Source: CAYQAJ01 sp964415245 (lineage in GTDB: Bacteria > Planctomycetota > Planctomycetia > Pirellulales > Pirellulaceae). From it: a stretch of 31,211 bases of DNA. Below the pieces are notes generated by a model. The model had not been told where the DNA came from and did not search any database. It worked only from the letters and a program-made list of their open reading frames with translations. A program made the position numbers and the translations under genes. Location: the NCBI GenBank assembly GCA_964415245.1, contig CAYQAJ010000026.1:1-31211 (forward strand). Reading direction: 5' to 3'. Positions 16,108 to 22,764 of this stretch are shown piece after piece. The stretch's first letter is position 1, and every line of letters begins with the position of its first letter.

Positions 16108-16812
16108 ATGAGTCAGGCGATCTGGAAACTCGACGACGAGGAGAACGTCCGCTACTTCACCGGGCTGGCGGAGCAATACGGACGCGATCCGCGGGCCCTC
16201 GACTGGGGGAGCCGCCAATCGCAAGAGCTGCGGTTCTCGGTGCTGGCCGGCGTCGGCGACCTGGCGGGTGCCACGATTCTGGACGTGGGATGTGGCCAGG
16301 GCGACTTTCTCGCGTGGCTGATCGACAGCGGCATTACGGCCGATTACACCGGGCTCGACATCACGCCATCGATGATCGACCACTGTCGGAATCGCTTTGA
16401 ACCGGGGCGCTACGAGTCGGGCGACCTCGACGCCCACGGCTGCGGCGAGAGCCATTTCAGGCGATGCCGCGTGAAGCCGCCACGATTCCTCGTGGGCAGC
16501 CTGCACGACTTTCCGCGCGAAGCGGCGGGCACGTACGACTACGTTGTATCGAGCGGAATCTTTGCCCACCGCCATCACGAGCCGAGAGAGTTCTTGATAG
16601 AAACGGCCGCCGCCATGTTTGCCCGCTGCGCGAAGGCGGTGGCTTTCAACACGCTCAGCACCTGGGCGGAGCGGCGCGACGAAGGAGAATTCCACGCCGA
16701 CCCGGCCGACGTACTGACCTCGATGCGCCGACTGACGCCCCGCGTCACCCTGCGGCACGATTATCACCGCCGCGACTTTACCGTGTACCTCTATCGGGAG
16801 AGCGTGCAGTGA
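16108..16812 (+). CDS. Class I SAM methyltransferase with internal basic insert
   Basis: A predicted 234-residue methyltransferase. LDWGSRQSQELRFSVLAGVGDLAGATILDVGCGQGDF is split here for clarity: DWGSRQSQELRF (32-43) is a family signature and ILDVGCGQGDFLAWL (57-71) is motif I. TGLDITPSMIDHCRNRF follows, then a segment at about 101-126 containing GCGESHFRRC and RVKPPR where relatives would go directly to the next strand. VVSSGIFAHR and AVAFNTLSTWAE complete the fold. A GGAG at 16096-16099 supports the ATG at 16108. The gene is the second methyltransferase after the synthase and the last before the toxin-antitoxin pair. A role in methylating the glycan is inferred from position. Confidence 0.83.
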   Translation: MSQAIWKLDDEENVRYFTGLAEQYGRDPRALDWGSRQSQELRFSVLAGVGDLAGATILDVGCGQGDFLAWLIDSGITADYTGLDITPSMIDHCRNRFEPGRYESGDLDAHGCGESHFRRCRVKPPRFLVGSLHDFPREAAGTYDYVVSSGIFAHRHHEPREFLIETAAAMFARCAKAVAFNTLSTWAERRDEGEFHADPADVLTSMRRLTPRVTLRHDYHRRDFTVYLYRESVQ

Positions 16813-16820
16813 GGGACGAT

Positions 16821-16844
16821 GCTTCCCTGGACAATCAGGGAAGC
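16821..16844. terminator. Perfect 9-bp hairpin after the methyltransferase gene
   Basis: GCTTCCCTG at 16821-16829 and CAGGGAAGC at 16836-16844 are exact reverse complements around a 6-base loop. The hairpin lies 8 bases after the methyltransferase stop and 40 bases before the toxin stop, between converging genes. There is no T-run, so intrinsic termination is uncertain; a role as a convergent terminator or RNA stabiliser is inferred. Confidence 0.45.
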
Positions 16845-16883
16845 CCAAGCGAAAGGATGAGGAGTCTTACGTCCGGCTGGTCA

Positions 16884-17180
16884 TCAGTTCAGATACCTCT
16901 CAATCTCCATGGCGCTATGAAACACGCCGAGAATCTCAATTCGATCTTCCGACCTGATAAGGTAGGCGATTCGGTAATGGCCGTAGAGGATTTCGCGAAC
17001 CTCCCGATTCGTGACCGATTCAAACCGCTGCCCAAGACGCGGTTGGCGACGCAATAACTGAACCTTTTCGTAGATACCCGTAACCACCTTTTTCGCGGAC
17101 GCGGGACTACTGGCCGCGATATAGTCGTGGATCGCCTCCAGCCATCGGGCTGCTTCCTTCGTCCAGACTATTGCCGCCAC
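16884..17180 (-). CDS. ParE/RelE-family toxin
   Basis: A predicted 98-residue toxin of the RelE/ParE superfamily. IVWTKEAARWLEAIHDYIAASSP is the typical first strand and helical hairpin, LRRQPRLGQRFE precedes the central sheet, and REILYGHYRIAYLIRSEDRIEILGVFHSAM gives the last strands with the conserved arginines and the histidine. Family members either inhibit gyrase (ParE) or cleave mRNA on ribosomes (RelE); the sequence alone does not decide, although the YI..SP..A pattern is more ParE-like. Its start overlaps the antitoxin gene by 13 bases, a standard coupled arrangement. The pair runs against the surrounding glycan operon. Confidence 0.88.
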   Translation of the reverse strand: MAAIVWTKEAARWLEAIHDYIAASSPASAKKVVTGIYEKVQLLRRQPRLGQRFESVTNREVREILYGHYRIAYLIRSEDRIEILGVFHSAMEIERYLN

Positions 17181-17353
17181 GTTTCAATCTTCCTCTTGAT
17201 CTCGTCATCCGTAACGGTTCGGCCGGCATCAGCATCGTCCAAGCCACGTTGGATCATTCGCGAATAGGCGAGTTCGCGAAGGATCTCCTCGTAGGTGCTG
17301 TCTTCCGGTTGCCGGGCGATGATCTCGTTCATCGCATTCTTTACGTCAGACAT
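17168..17353 (-). CDS. Antitoxin of the ParE/RelE pair
   Basis: A predicted 61-residue acidic, helical protein beginning MSDVKNAMNEIIARQPEDS. It ends with GRTVTDDEIKRKIETW, the C-terminal tail common in small antitoxins paired with ParE/RelE toxins (a glycine, a short strand, then an E-x-K-x4-W helix). No ribbon-helix-helix or helix-turn-helix is obvious in the first 30 residues, so DNA binding is uncertain. The ATG at 17353 is chosen because an AGGAG lies seven bases upstream on the minus strand; a longer reading from 17461 runs through the intergenic region. It precedes and overlaps the toxin gene by 13 bases. It should bind and neutralise the toxin. Confidence 0.82.
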   Translation of the reverse strand: MSDVKNAMNEIIARQPEDSTYEEILRELAYSRMIQRGLDDADAGRTVTDDEIKRKIETWRQ

Positions 17354-17441
17354 GGAAAACTCCTGGTCACGTGAGGCAGCACGGTTCGCGCGCGTCGAAT
17401 GGATCGGGCCATAATCAAAGGTCGGGGCTTTCAGTGACCGA

Positions 17442-17455
17442 GTTGGCGCTCCAAC
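17442..17455. promoter_or_regulatory. Near-palindrome upstream of the toxin-antitoxin pair
   Basis: GTTGG-CGCT-CCAAC at 17442-17455 has perfect 5-base arms. It lies in the 228-bp region between the antitoxin start and wbqC, 88 bases upstream of the antitoxin. It could be an operator for antitoxin autoregulation, but nothing else supports this. The rest of the region shows no clear promoter. Confidence 0.2.
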
Positions 17456-17581
17456 AATCATTCTATTCCGCTAAGATTCTCCTGTCATCTGGACGATTCG
17501 TGCGTTCGCTCGGTAGCCGGGTTGAATTCACGTTGCGGGAAGCACGGAAGTAACGCAATGCGTCGTCTCTGAGAGCTTGCG

Positions 17582-18286
17582 ATGATCGTTTCGATCCATC
17601 AGCCTGCCTATTTGCCCTGGCTGGGGTATTTACACCGTATCGCGGTCTCGGACCTGCATATCGTGCTGGATCACGTGCAATTCGAGAAGAACAGCTTCAT
17701 CAATCGCAACAAGGTCCGCACGCAGACCGGCTGGTGTTGGCTTACCGTTCCTTTGGCCACGAGCCATCGATTCGGCGATCTGGCCATCGACCGCGTGCAA
17801 ATCAGCGACGACCCTCGCTGGGCCCGCAAGCACTGGCAAACGCTTAGACAGAGCTACGCCCGCGCGGAGCACTTCGCTCGATATGCTCCGTGGTTGGAGG
17901 AGTTGTATCAACGGCCGCAGCATAGGTTGGCGGAGCTGATCGCCGAAATGACTGCCTGGCAGCTTGAGCAGTTCGGCATCCGTACGCCGCTTGTATACAG
18001 TTCGCAGCTCGGCGCGACCGGAGCCAAGAGCGAATTGGTGCTGAACCTGTGCCGCGAGGTGGGAGCGGACGTATATCTTTCTGGGCCGCTGGGACGCGAT
18101 TACCTCGACGAGTCGGCGTTTCGCCGCGCCGGAATCGAAGTGGCGTACCACGATTTTCGGCATCCGGTGTACAAGCAAATCCACGGCGAATTCGAGAGCG
18201 GCATGGCGGCCATCGATCTGTTGTTCCATCACGGGCCCGACGCCCGATCGATTCTCATAAGCAGCACGGAGGCGGCCGTACGATGA
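17582..18286 (+). CDS. WbqC family protein
   Basis: A predicted 234-residue member of the WbqC-like family. The N-terminus IVSIHQPAYLPWLGYLHRIAVSD and HVQFEKNSFINRNKVRT (residues 31-47) are the family hallmarks; YLSGPLGRDYLDESAF near residue 160 is the usual second signature. The family occurs in O-antigen, capsule and nonulosonic acid clusters, and its biochemical role was unclear to my knowledge; acyl or aminoacyl transfer to sugars has been suggested from context. The gene restarts the plus-strand series after the toxin-antitoxin pair, with only a weak GAGAG as ribosome site. Its TGA overlaps the following ATG by four bases, so it is coupled with the PIG-L deacetylase gene. Confidence 0.88.
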   Translation: MIVSIHQPAYLPWLGYLHRIAVSDLHIVLDHVQFEKNSFINRNKVRTQTGWCWLTVPLATSHRFGDLAIDRVQISDDPRWARKHWQTLRQSYARAEHFARYAPWLEELYQRPQHRLAELIAEMTAWQLEQFGIRTPLVYSSQLGATGAKSELVLNLCREVGADVYLSGPLGRDYLDESAFRRAGIEVAYHDFRHPVYKQIHGEFESGMAAIDLLFHHGPDARSILISSTEAAVR

Positions 18287-18963
18287 GTGTGTTGGTGCTG
18301 GCGGCACATCCCGACGACGAAGTGCTCGGCTGCGGCGGCACGATCGCCCGACTGGCGGCGCAAGGCGAGCGGGTCGACGTGGCGATTCTGGGCGAAGGGA
18401 TCACGTCGCGGTATGCCAACCGCTCCCAGGCAGAGCCCGGTGAACTCGAACTCTTGCGAGAATGCAGCCGGAATGCGGCGGGCATTCTGGGCGCGCACGA
18501 GCTGCACTTGTTCGACTTGCCCGACAACCGATTCGACACGGTGCCTCTGCTCGACATTGTCAAGCTGATCGAGGGGTTGGTAGACCAGCTCAAGCCGAGC
18601 GTCGTGTACACGCAGCACGGGGGCGATCTGAACGTCGACCACCGCGTACTCTACGAGGCGACGCTGGCGGCGACGCGTCCGCTGCCGGGCGCTTGCGTGC
18701 GGACAGTGTTGTCGTACGAAGTGGCGTCGTCGACCGAGTGGGCGTTTGGTCAGTTTGCCCCGGCGTTCCGCCCCAGCGTATTTGTCGACATTGCCGACGC
18801 GCTGCCGGCCAAGATCGCGGCCATGCAGGCGTACGAGTCGGAAGCACGGGTATTCCCGCATCCTCGTTCGCCCGAGTCGCTCGAGGCCATTGCCCGCCGT
18901 TGGGGGAGCACGGTGGGGGTTCCGGCCGCCGAGGCATTTGCCCTGGTTCGCGACGTGCGGTGA
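18283..18963 (+). CDS. PIG-L/LmbE-family N-acetyl sugar deacetylase
   Basis: A predicted 226-residue zinc-dependent deacetylase. VLVLAAHPDDEVLGCGGT at the start holds the HPDDE metal and catalytic motif (H9 to E13), and YTQHGGDLNVDHRVLYEAT gives the second HxxDH-like metal site. The family removes N-acetyl groups from GlcNAc-linked lipids, mycothiol precursors or nucleotide sugars. Coupling with wbqC through an ATGA overlap suggests that the two proteins act in sequence, for example deacetylation of an amino sugar followed by attachment of another group. That order is inference. No signal peptide is present, so the protein should be cytoplasmic. Confidence 0.9.
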   Translation: MSVLVLAAHPDDEVLGCGGTIARLAAQGERVDVAILGEGITSRYANRSQAEPGELELLRECSRNAAGILGAHELHLFDLPDNRFDTVPLLDIVKLIEGLVDQLKPSVVYTQHGGDLNVDHRVLYEATLAATRPLPGACVRTVLSYEVASSTEWAFGQFAPAFRPSVFVDIADALPAKIAAMQAYESEARVFPHPRSPESLEAIARRWGSTVGVPAAEAFALVRDVR

Positions 18964-19071
18964 CTTCGGACTTGCCAGAGCGAACCCCGGCCTTCCGGCC
19001 GCGGCTGTTGTTTTCGACTTGCCAAATAGCCATCGCGTGGGGTCGCTAGCACTGCCGGCATGCCTCTGGCC

Positions 19072-19101
19072 TTGACCCTTCGCGGAAACTACCGGTACTC
19101 T
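19072..19101 (+). promoter_or_regulatory. Candidate sigma-70-type promoter before the FAD oxidoreductase gene
   Basis: TTGACC (19072-19077) and TACTCT (19096-19101) are 18 bases apart, in the 210-bp gap upstream of the oxidoreductase ATG at 19174. The boxes match the consensus at 5 of 6 and 3-4 of 6 positions. It suggests that the distal part of the operon has its own promoter. This is a by-eye match only. Confidence 0.4.
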
Positions 19102-19173
19102 CCGCCCCGCGTGATGGGGGGCCTAGAGCGCCAACTGCCGTTCCGCTGCGGCGCGCGGGGAGGAAATATCGAC

Positions 19174-20658
19174 ATGGCAGACGCCGTCGTTGTCGGCGGT
19201 GGCATCGCTGGCATTGCCAGTGCACTGGTGCTGCGTAGCCAGGGTCACCGCGTCGTGGTCGTCGAACGGAATGAGCGCATCGGGGGGTTGTTTCGCTCCC
19301 TGGTGAACGATTCGGGCGACGCGTTCGATCAGGGTACGCACGTGCTGTGCGAAGTCGGCGTCAAACCGCTCGACGCGCTGCTCCACCCGCGTCGCTGGCA
19401 GCACAAGTGGCGGCGTCTCGACGTGCTACGAGCCGGCAACGTGTTTCGAGGCAGCGTGAACACCGACAGCCCGTTTATCGACGTTACATCGCTTCCGTCG
19501 TCTGAGCATCGCCGCGCGGTGGTCGAGGCATTGGAGTGCGTCGAGCCGCCGCAAACGCCCGCGTCCTTGCGGGAGCAGCTCGACGGCTGGTTCGGCCCTA
19601 CGATCACGGCTTCGGTGATGGAACCGGCGGTGCAAAAACTGTTCGGCGTGGGGGCGAGCGAGCTGGTGCCCGACGCGCATCGGCTGTTCGGGCTGACTCG
19701 CGTGGTGGCGCTGAGTCCGCAGGCATCGCGGGAGTTGAAACGGTCGAGCATGTACGACGCCCGGTTCGCCTACCACAGCTTCCGCGACGGACGCTCCACG
19801 ACGGCCAGCTACTATCCCCGACGCGGCGGTTCCGAGAGCTGGATCGCCGGGCTGCGGCAGGAGCTGGCGTCGCGCCGTGTGAAAGTGGTCGTGGGGCAAG
19901 CTGTGCGGTCGATCGAACACCGCCGACGTGAAGTGCAGAACTTGCAGCTTACCGATGGCCGCCGCCTGGCGTGCGACAAGCTGGTGTGGACGATACCGAG
20001 CCGACTGTGCGTGGACGCCGCCGGCCTGGAAAACGCCACTTCGGCGTGCGCCGCGCCCAGACCCTCGGTTCCTGTCGGCGACGCTTCCGCGAAGTCGTCG
20101 CGCCCCTCTCGATTACGAACAACGACTTTGTTGCACGTCACGATCGATCGGCCGGTCGCGACCGACCTGCACTACGTGACGTGCTACGACCCGAACATCA
20201 GTTTCTTCCGCGCGACGTTTTACAACAACTTGCAATCGCAGCGGCCGTCACGTGCTCGGCGGCACCGCATCACGGTGGAGGTGCTCGGCGATCGGCCGGT
20301 CGACAAAGACGTGGCACACATCACGGCGTGGCGCGAGCTGTGCCGACTGCGGCTCGTCGACCCCCCAAGCCAGGTGCTCTACCGTGGCACGGAGGTGATT
20401 CGCGGCGGCTTTCCCGTACTGACGAACCAGTTCGTCGCCCGCCGCGACAAGGAGCGGGCAACGGTGCGTCGCGGACTGCGCAACTGCGTACTGTTGGGTC
20501 GGGCCAACAGCGCGGCGTGGTTCCATAACGACGTTCTGCGGGAGATTTACGAGGTACTGACGTCCGATCACGCACAGGTGAAGCCCCGCCGCAAGGTGCG
20601 TCGGTCCGTGCGTATGCGTCGCGATCATGGCGCGGGTTCCCGTCGAAAGGCGGCCTGA
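19174..20658 (+). CDS. FAD-dependent amine-oxidase/protoporphyrinogen-oxidase-like protein
   Basis: A predicted 494-residue flavoprotein. AVVVGGGIAGIASALVLRSQGHRVVVVERNERIGGLF is the FAD-binding Rossmann region, ending with the NAD(P)-binding-8 style GGL motif; only its key parts are AVVVGGGIAGIAS (4-16) and VVVVERNERIGGLF (about 27-40). YYPRRGGSESWIAGL near residue 215 and VWTIPSRL are typical of the HemY/amine-oxidase/UDP-galactopyranose-mutase-like group. A Ser/Pro/Ala-rich insert lies near 290-315. The last 40 residues are very basic. The ATG at 19174 follows a GGGGAGG at 19157-19163; an ATG at 19060 is less likely. In surface-glycan clusters such proteins may oxidise or isomerise sugars, but the substrate is unknown here. 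Confidence 0.78.
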   Translation: MADAVVVGGGIAGIASALVLRSQGHRVVVVERNERIGGLFRSLVNDSGDAFDQGTHVLCEVGVKPLDALLHPRRWQHKWRRLDVLRAGNVFRGSVNTDSPFIDVTSLPSSEHRRAVVEALECVEPPQTPASLREQLDGWFGPTITASVMEPAVQKLFGVGASELVPDAHRLFGLTRVVALSPQASRELKRSSMYDARFAYHSFRDGRSTTASYYPRRGGSESWIAGLRQELASRRVKVVVGQAVRSIEHRRREVQNLQLTDGRRLACDKLVWTIPSRLCVDAAGLENATSACAAPRPSVPVGDASAKSSRPSRLRTTTLLHVTIDRPVATDLHYVTCYDPNISFFRATFYNNLQSQRPSRARRHRITVEVLGDRPVDKDVAHITAWRELCRLRLVDPPSQVLYRGTEVIRGGFPVLTNQFVARRDKERATVRRGLRNCVLLGRANSAAWFHNDVLREIYEVLTSDHAQVKPRRKVRRSVRMRRDHGAGSRRKAA

Positions 20659-20676
20659 CCGTCTCAGGTGCAAGTT

Positions 20677-22764
20677 ATGGCGACATTTGTGCTGGTCGAC
20701 CACTCGCTCAAGGACGTGGGCGGCCACCATTTCGACTACGCGGTGCAGTTGCTCGAAGCGGCCGAGGAGGCCGGCCTGCAGGTTGCGCTCGCCGCCAATC
20801 GCCGTTTTCGCGGTGCCCACTTGCTGCCGCGGCCGTGGCGCGTCTACCGGTTGTTTCGCCATAGCACTTACAGCCCGTTTGCCGTTCATCAGGGGAGCCG
20901 CAGTCGCACGGCGCAATCGGCCGATCTCGCTCCGCTCGCGGCGCCTTGGTCGGGCGAGTGGCTGGGGCGAATGTGCCATTGGACCACCGCATGGAGCCAG
21001 TGGGCGAGGCAGCGGCGGATCAACCATTTCGTGGCGGCCTGCCGACGGTTGTTCTCGACCGTTCGCCTCGAGCGCGACGACCACGTGTTCTTCCCCACGA
21101 TTTCGGAGTTCGACCTGTTGGGTTTGGTCCGGTACTTGAAAAGCGACTCGCACAGCCGGCTACCGAACTGGCACCTGCAATTCCACTTTCATCTGCTCGA
21201 AGGTCGCGAGCCCGACTATCCGCGGCAGGACACGCGGCTGCACGCAATGCGGCGCTCGTTTCTCGAAGCGCTGAGCCAGGTGCCGCGCCACCGACTGCAC
21301 CTGTACAACACCTCGCCGCAACTTGCCGCCCAGTACAACCGGCTGGGAATGGCCCGGTTCCACCCCCTGCCTTACCCGATCAACCGCGTATTTGCCGCCG
21401 GAGCCTCGCTCGACGGCGCCAGCGCCAAGCCTGGTAGCGCGACTGCGAAGGCGGGCCACGCAAATGCCCATTCCGGAGAGTCGAGCACGACTGCCCTCCC
21501 CTTGCGAGTCACCTGCGCCGGCGCCATTCGGCAGGAAAAGGGGCAGCAACACTTGGGCGACGTCGTCCGCGACCTGTGGGACGACTACTTCGCCGAGGGA
21601 AAGCTGCAGTTAGTCATTCAATCGAACAAGTCGTGGTTTCGCATTCCCCTGCCCAATGAACCGAAGGGCGACCTGCTGAGCGACGCGGCCGACAAGCCAC
21701 ACCTCGCGCCACATGCCGAGCCGAAGCGGGCCATCGAGCCGCCTGTGGTTTACGTGCGTCATCCACTGCAGCCTGCCGATTACGTTCAACTCATTGCCAG
21801 TACCGACATCGGTCTGCTCCTTTACGACAGCGAACGCTACTACGCGCGGCACGCCGGCGTGTTGGGAGAGCTGCTGAGCGCGGGCGTGCCGGTCATCGTG
21901 CCGGCGGGCTGCTGGCTTTCGGAGCAGATCGCCGAACCGAACTACGCGCACGTCGACACCCTGCTGGAGCGGCTTCGTTTGGTAGCCCGCATTCCCGCCA
22001 CCAGCGTCTTGTGGCGGAACCTGCACGGCACGCTGCAGCGTCCTGGCGCTTCGGCACCCTGCTTGACGTTCGGCGACGCGCTTGCCTCTGCTACGGGCGA
22101 ATTGCTCATCCCCGACGGCGCGAGCGAGATGGTAGTCACCTTCCGCTGGATTCGTCCCGAAGAGCCGGGCCGGTACGTGCGGCTGGCGGCCGATCAGTAC
22201 GACGCCGACGGCAACCGGGTCGCGCGATGGGCCACAATCGTGGGTCGACGCGAAGGCGACCTGCCGGTGCCCGTGTTCGTGCCCCTGCGCAAGGGGTCAA
22301 CCCGCGTGCGACTGTCGTGGCAAAACGCCTACGACGATGGCCTGCTGACGGTCGCCGACGCCGACGTACACTTTCTCTCTTCGGCGGGAATCCCCGGCGG
22401 CGTTGCCGCGGGAAGCGTGGGATTGATCGCGGCACACGTCGGGCAACTGCCCGAGCTGGTGCGCGAAATGTTCGACCATTATCCGCACTACCGCGCGGCG
22501 GCCAGGGAATTCGCGCGGGGATGGGTCGAAAAGCACGACCCGCGACGCACGCTCAACCACATCCTGGCCCGCGCCTCGTCGGGTTCCGGTGATCTCGTGC
22601 GCAAGAGCCGCGATGAGCCCGATACCGAGCGCGATCCGCCGCCCGGCGCTGCCACGATGGCACTGACCCGGCTATCGGTGTCCGGTGCTAATCTCGACGA
22701 CAGCGTCAGCGCTCATGATCGTGCAGCGGCCACGACGGGAGTAGTGGGAGAAAGCTTGCGATGA
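20677..22764 (+). CDS. Large glycosyltransferase with inserted beta-sandwich-like segment
   Basis: A predicted 695-residue protein. The N-terminus FVLVDHSLKDVGGHHFDYA and the later VTCAGAIRQEKGQQHL, VYVRHPLQPADYVQLIASTDIGLLLYD and GELLSAGVPVIVPAG fit a GT-B glycosyltransferase with the donor site in the second domain. After this, residues about 474-568 form a stretch rich in predicted beta strands (MVVTFRWIRPEEPGRYVRL, VPVFVPLRKGSTRVRLSW) resembling a carbohydrate-binding or jelly-roll domain, and then the GT-B closing helices resume (PELVREMFDHYPHYRAAAREF). Low-complexity inserts sit near 243-275. The ATG at 20677 is used; a GTG at 20668 is possible. It starts 18 bases after the flavoprotein gene and overlaps the next gene by four bases. 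Confidence 0.78.
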   Translation: MATFVLVDHSLKDVGGHHFDYAVQLLEAAEEAGLQVALAANRRFRGAHLLPRPWRVYRLFRHSTYSPFAVHQGSRSRTAQSADLAPLAAPWSGEWLGRMCHWTTAWSQWARQRRINHFVAACRRLFSTVRLERDDHVFFPTISEFDLLGLVRYLKSDSHSRLPNWHLQFHFHLLEGREPDYPRQDTRLHAMRRSFLEALSQVPRHRLHLYNTSPQLAAQYNRLGMARFHPLPYPINRVFAAGASLDGASAKPGSATAKAGHANAHSGESSTTALPLRVTCAGAIRQEKGQQHLGDVVRDLWDDYFAEGKLQLVIQSNKSWFRIPLPNEPKGDLLSDAADKPHLAPHAEPKRAIEPPVVYVRHPLQPADYVQLIASTDIGLLLYDSERYYARHAGVLGELLSAGVPVIVPAGCWLSEQIAEPNYAHVDTLLERLRLVARIPATSVLWRNLHGTLQRPGASAPCLTFGDALASATGELLIPDGASEMVVTFRWIRPEEPGRYVRLAADQYDADGNRVARWATIVGRREGDLPVPVFVPLRKGSTRVRLSWQNAYDDGLLTVADADVHFLSSAGIPGGVAAGSVGLIAAHVGQLPELVREMFDHYPHYRAAAREFARGWVEKHDPRRTLNHILARASSGSGDLVRKSRDEPDTERDPPPGAATMALTRLSVSGANLDDSVSAHDRAAATTGVVGESLR

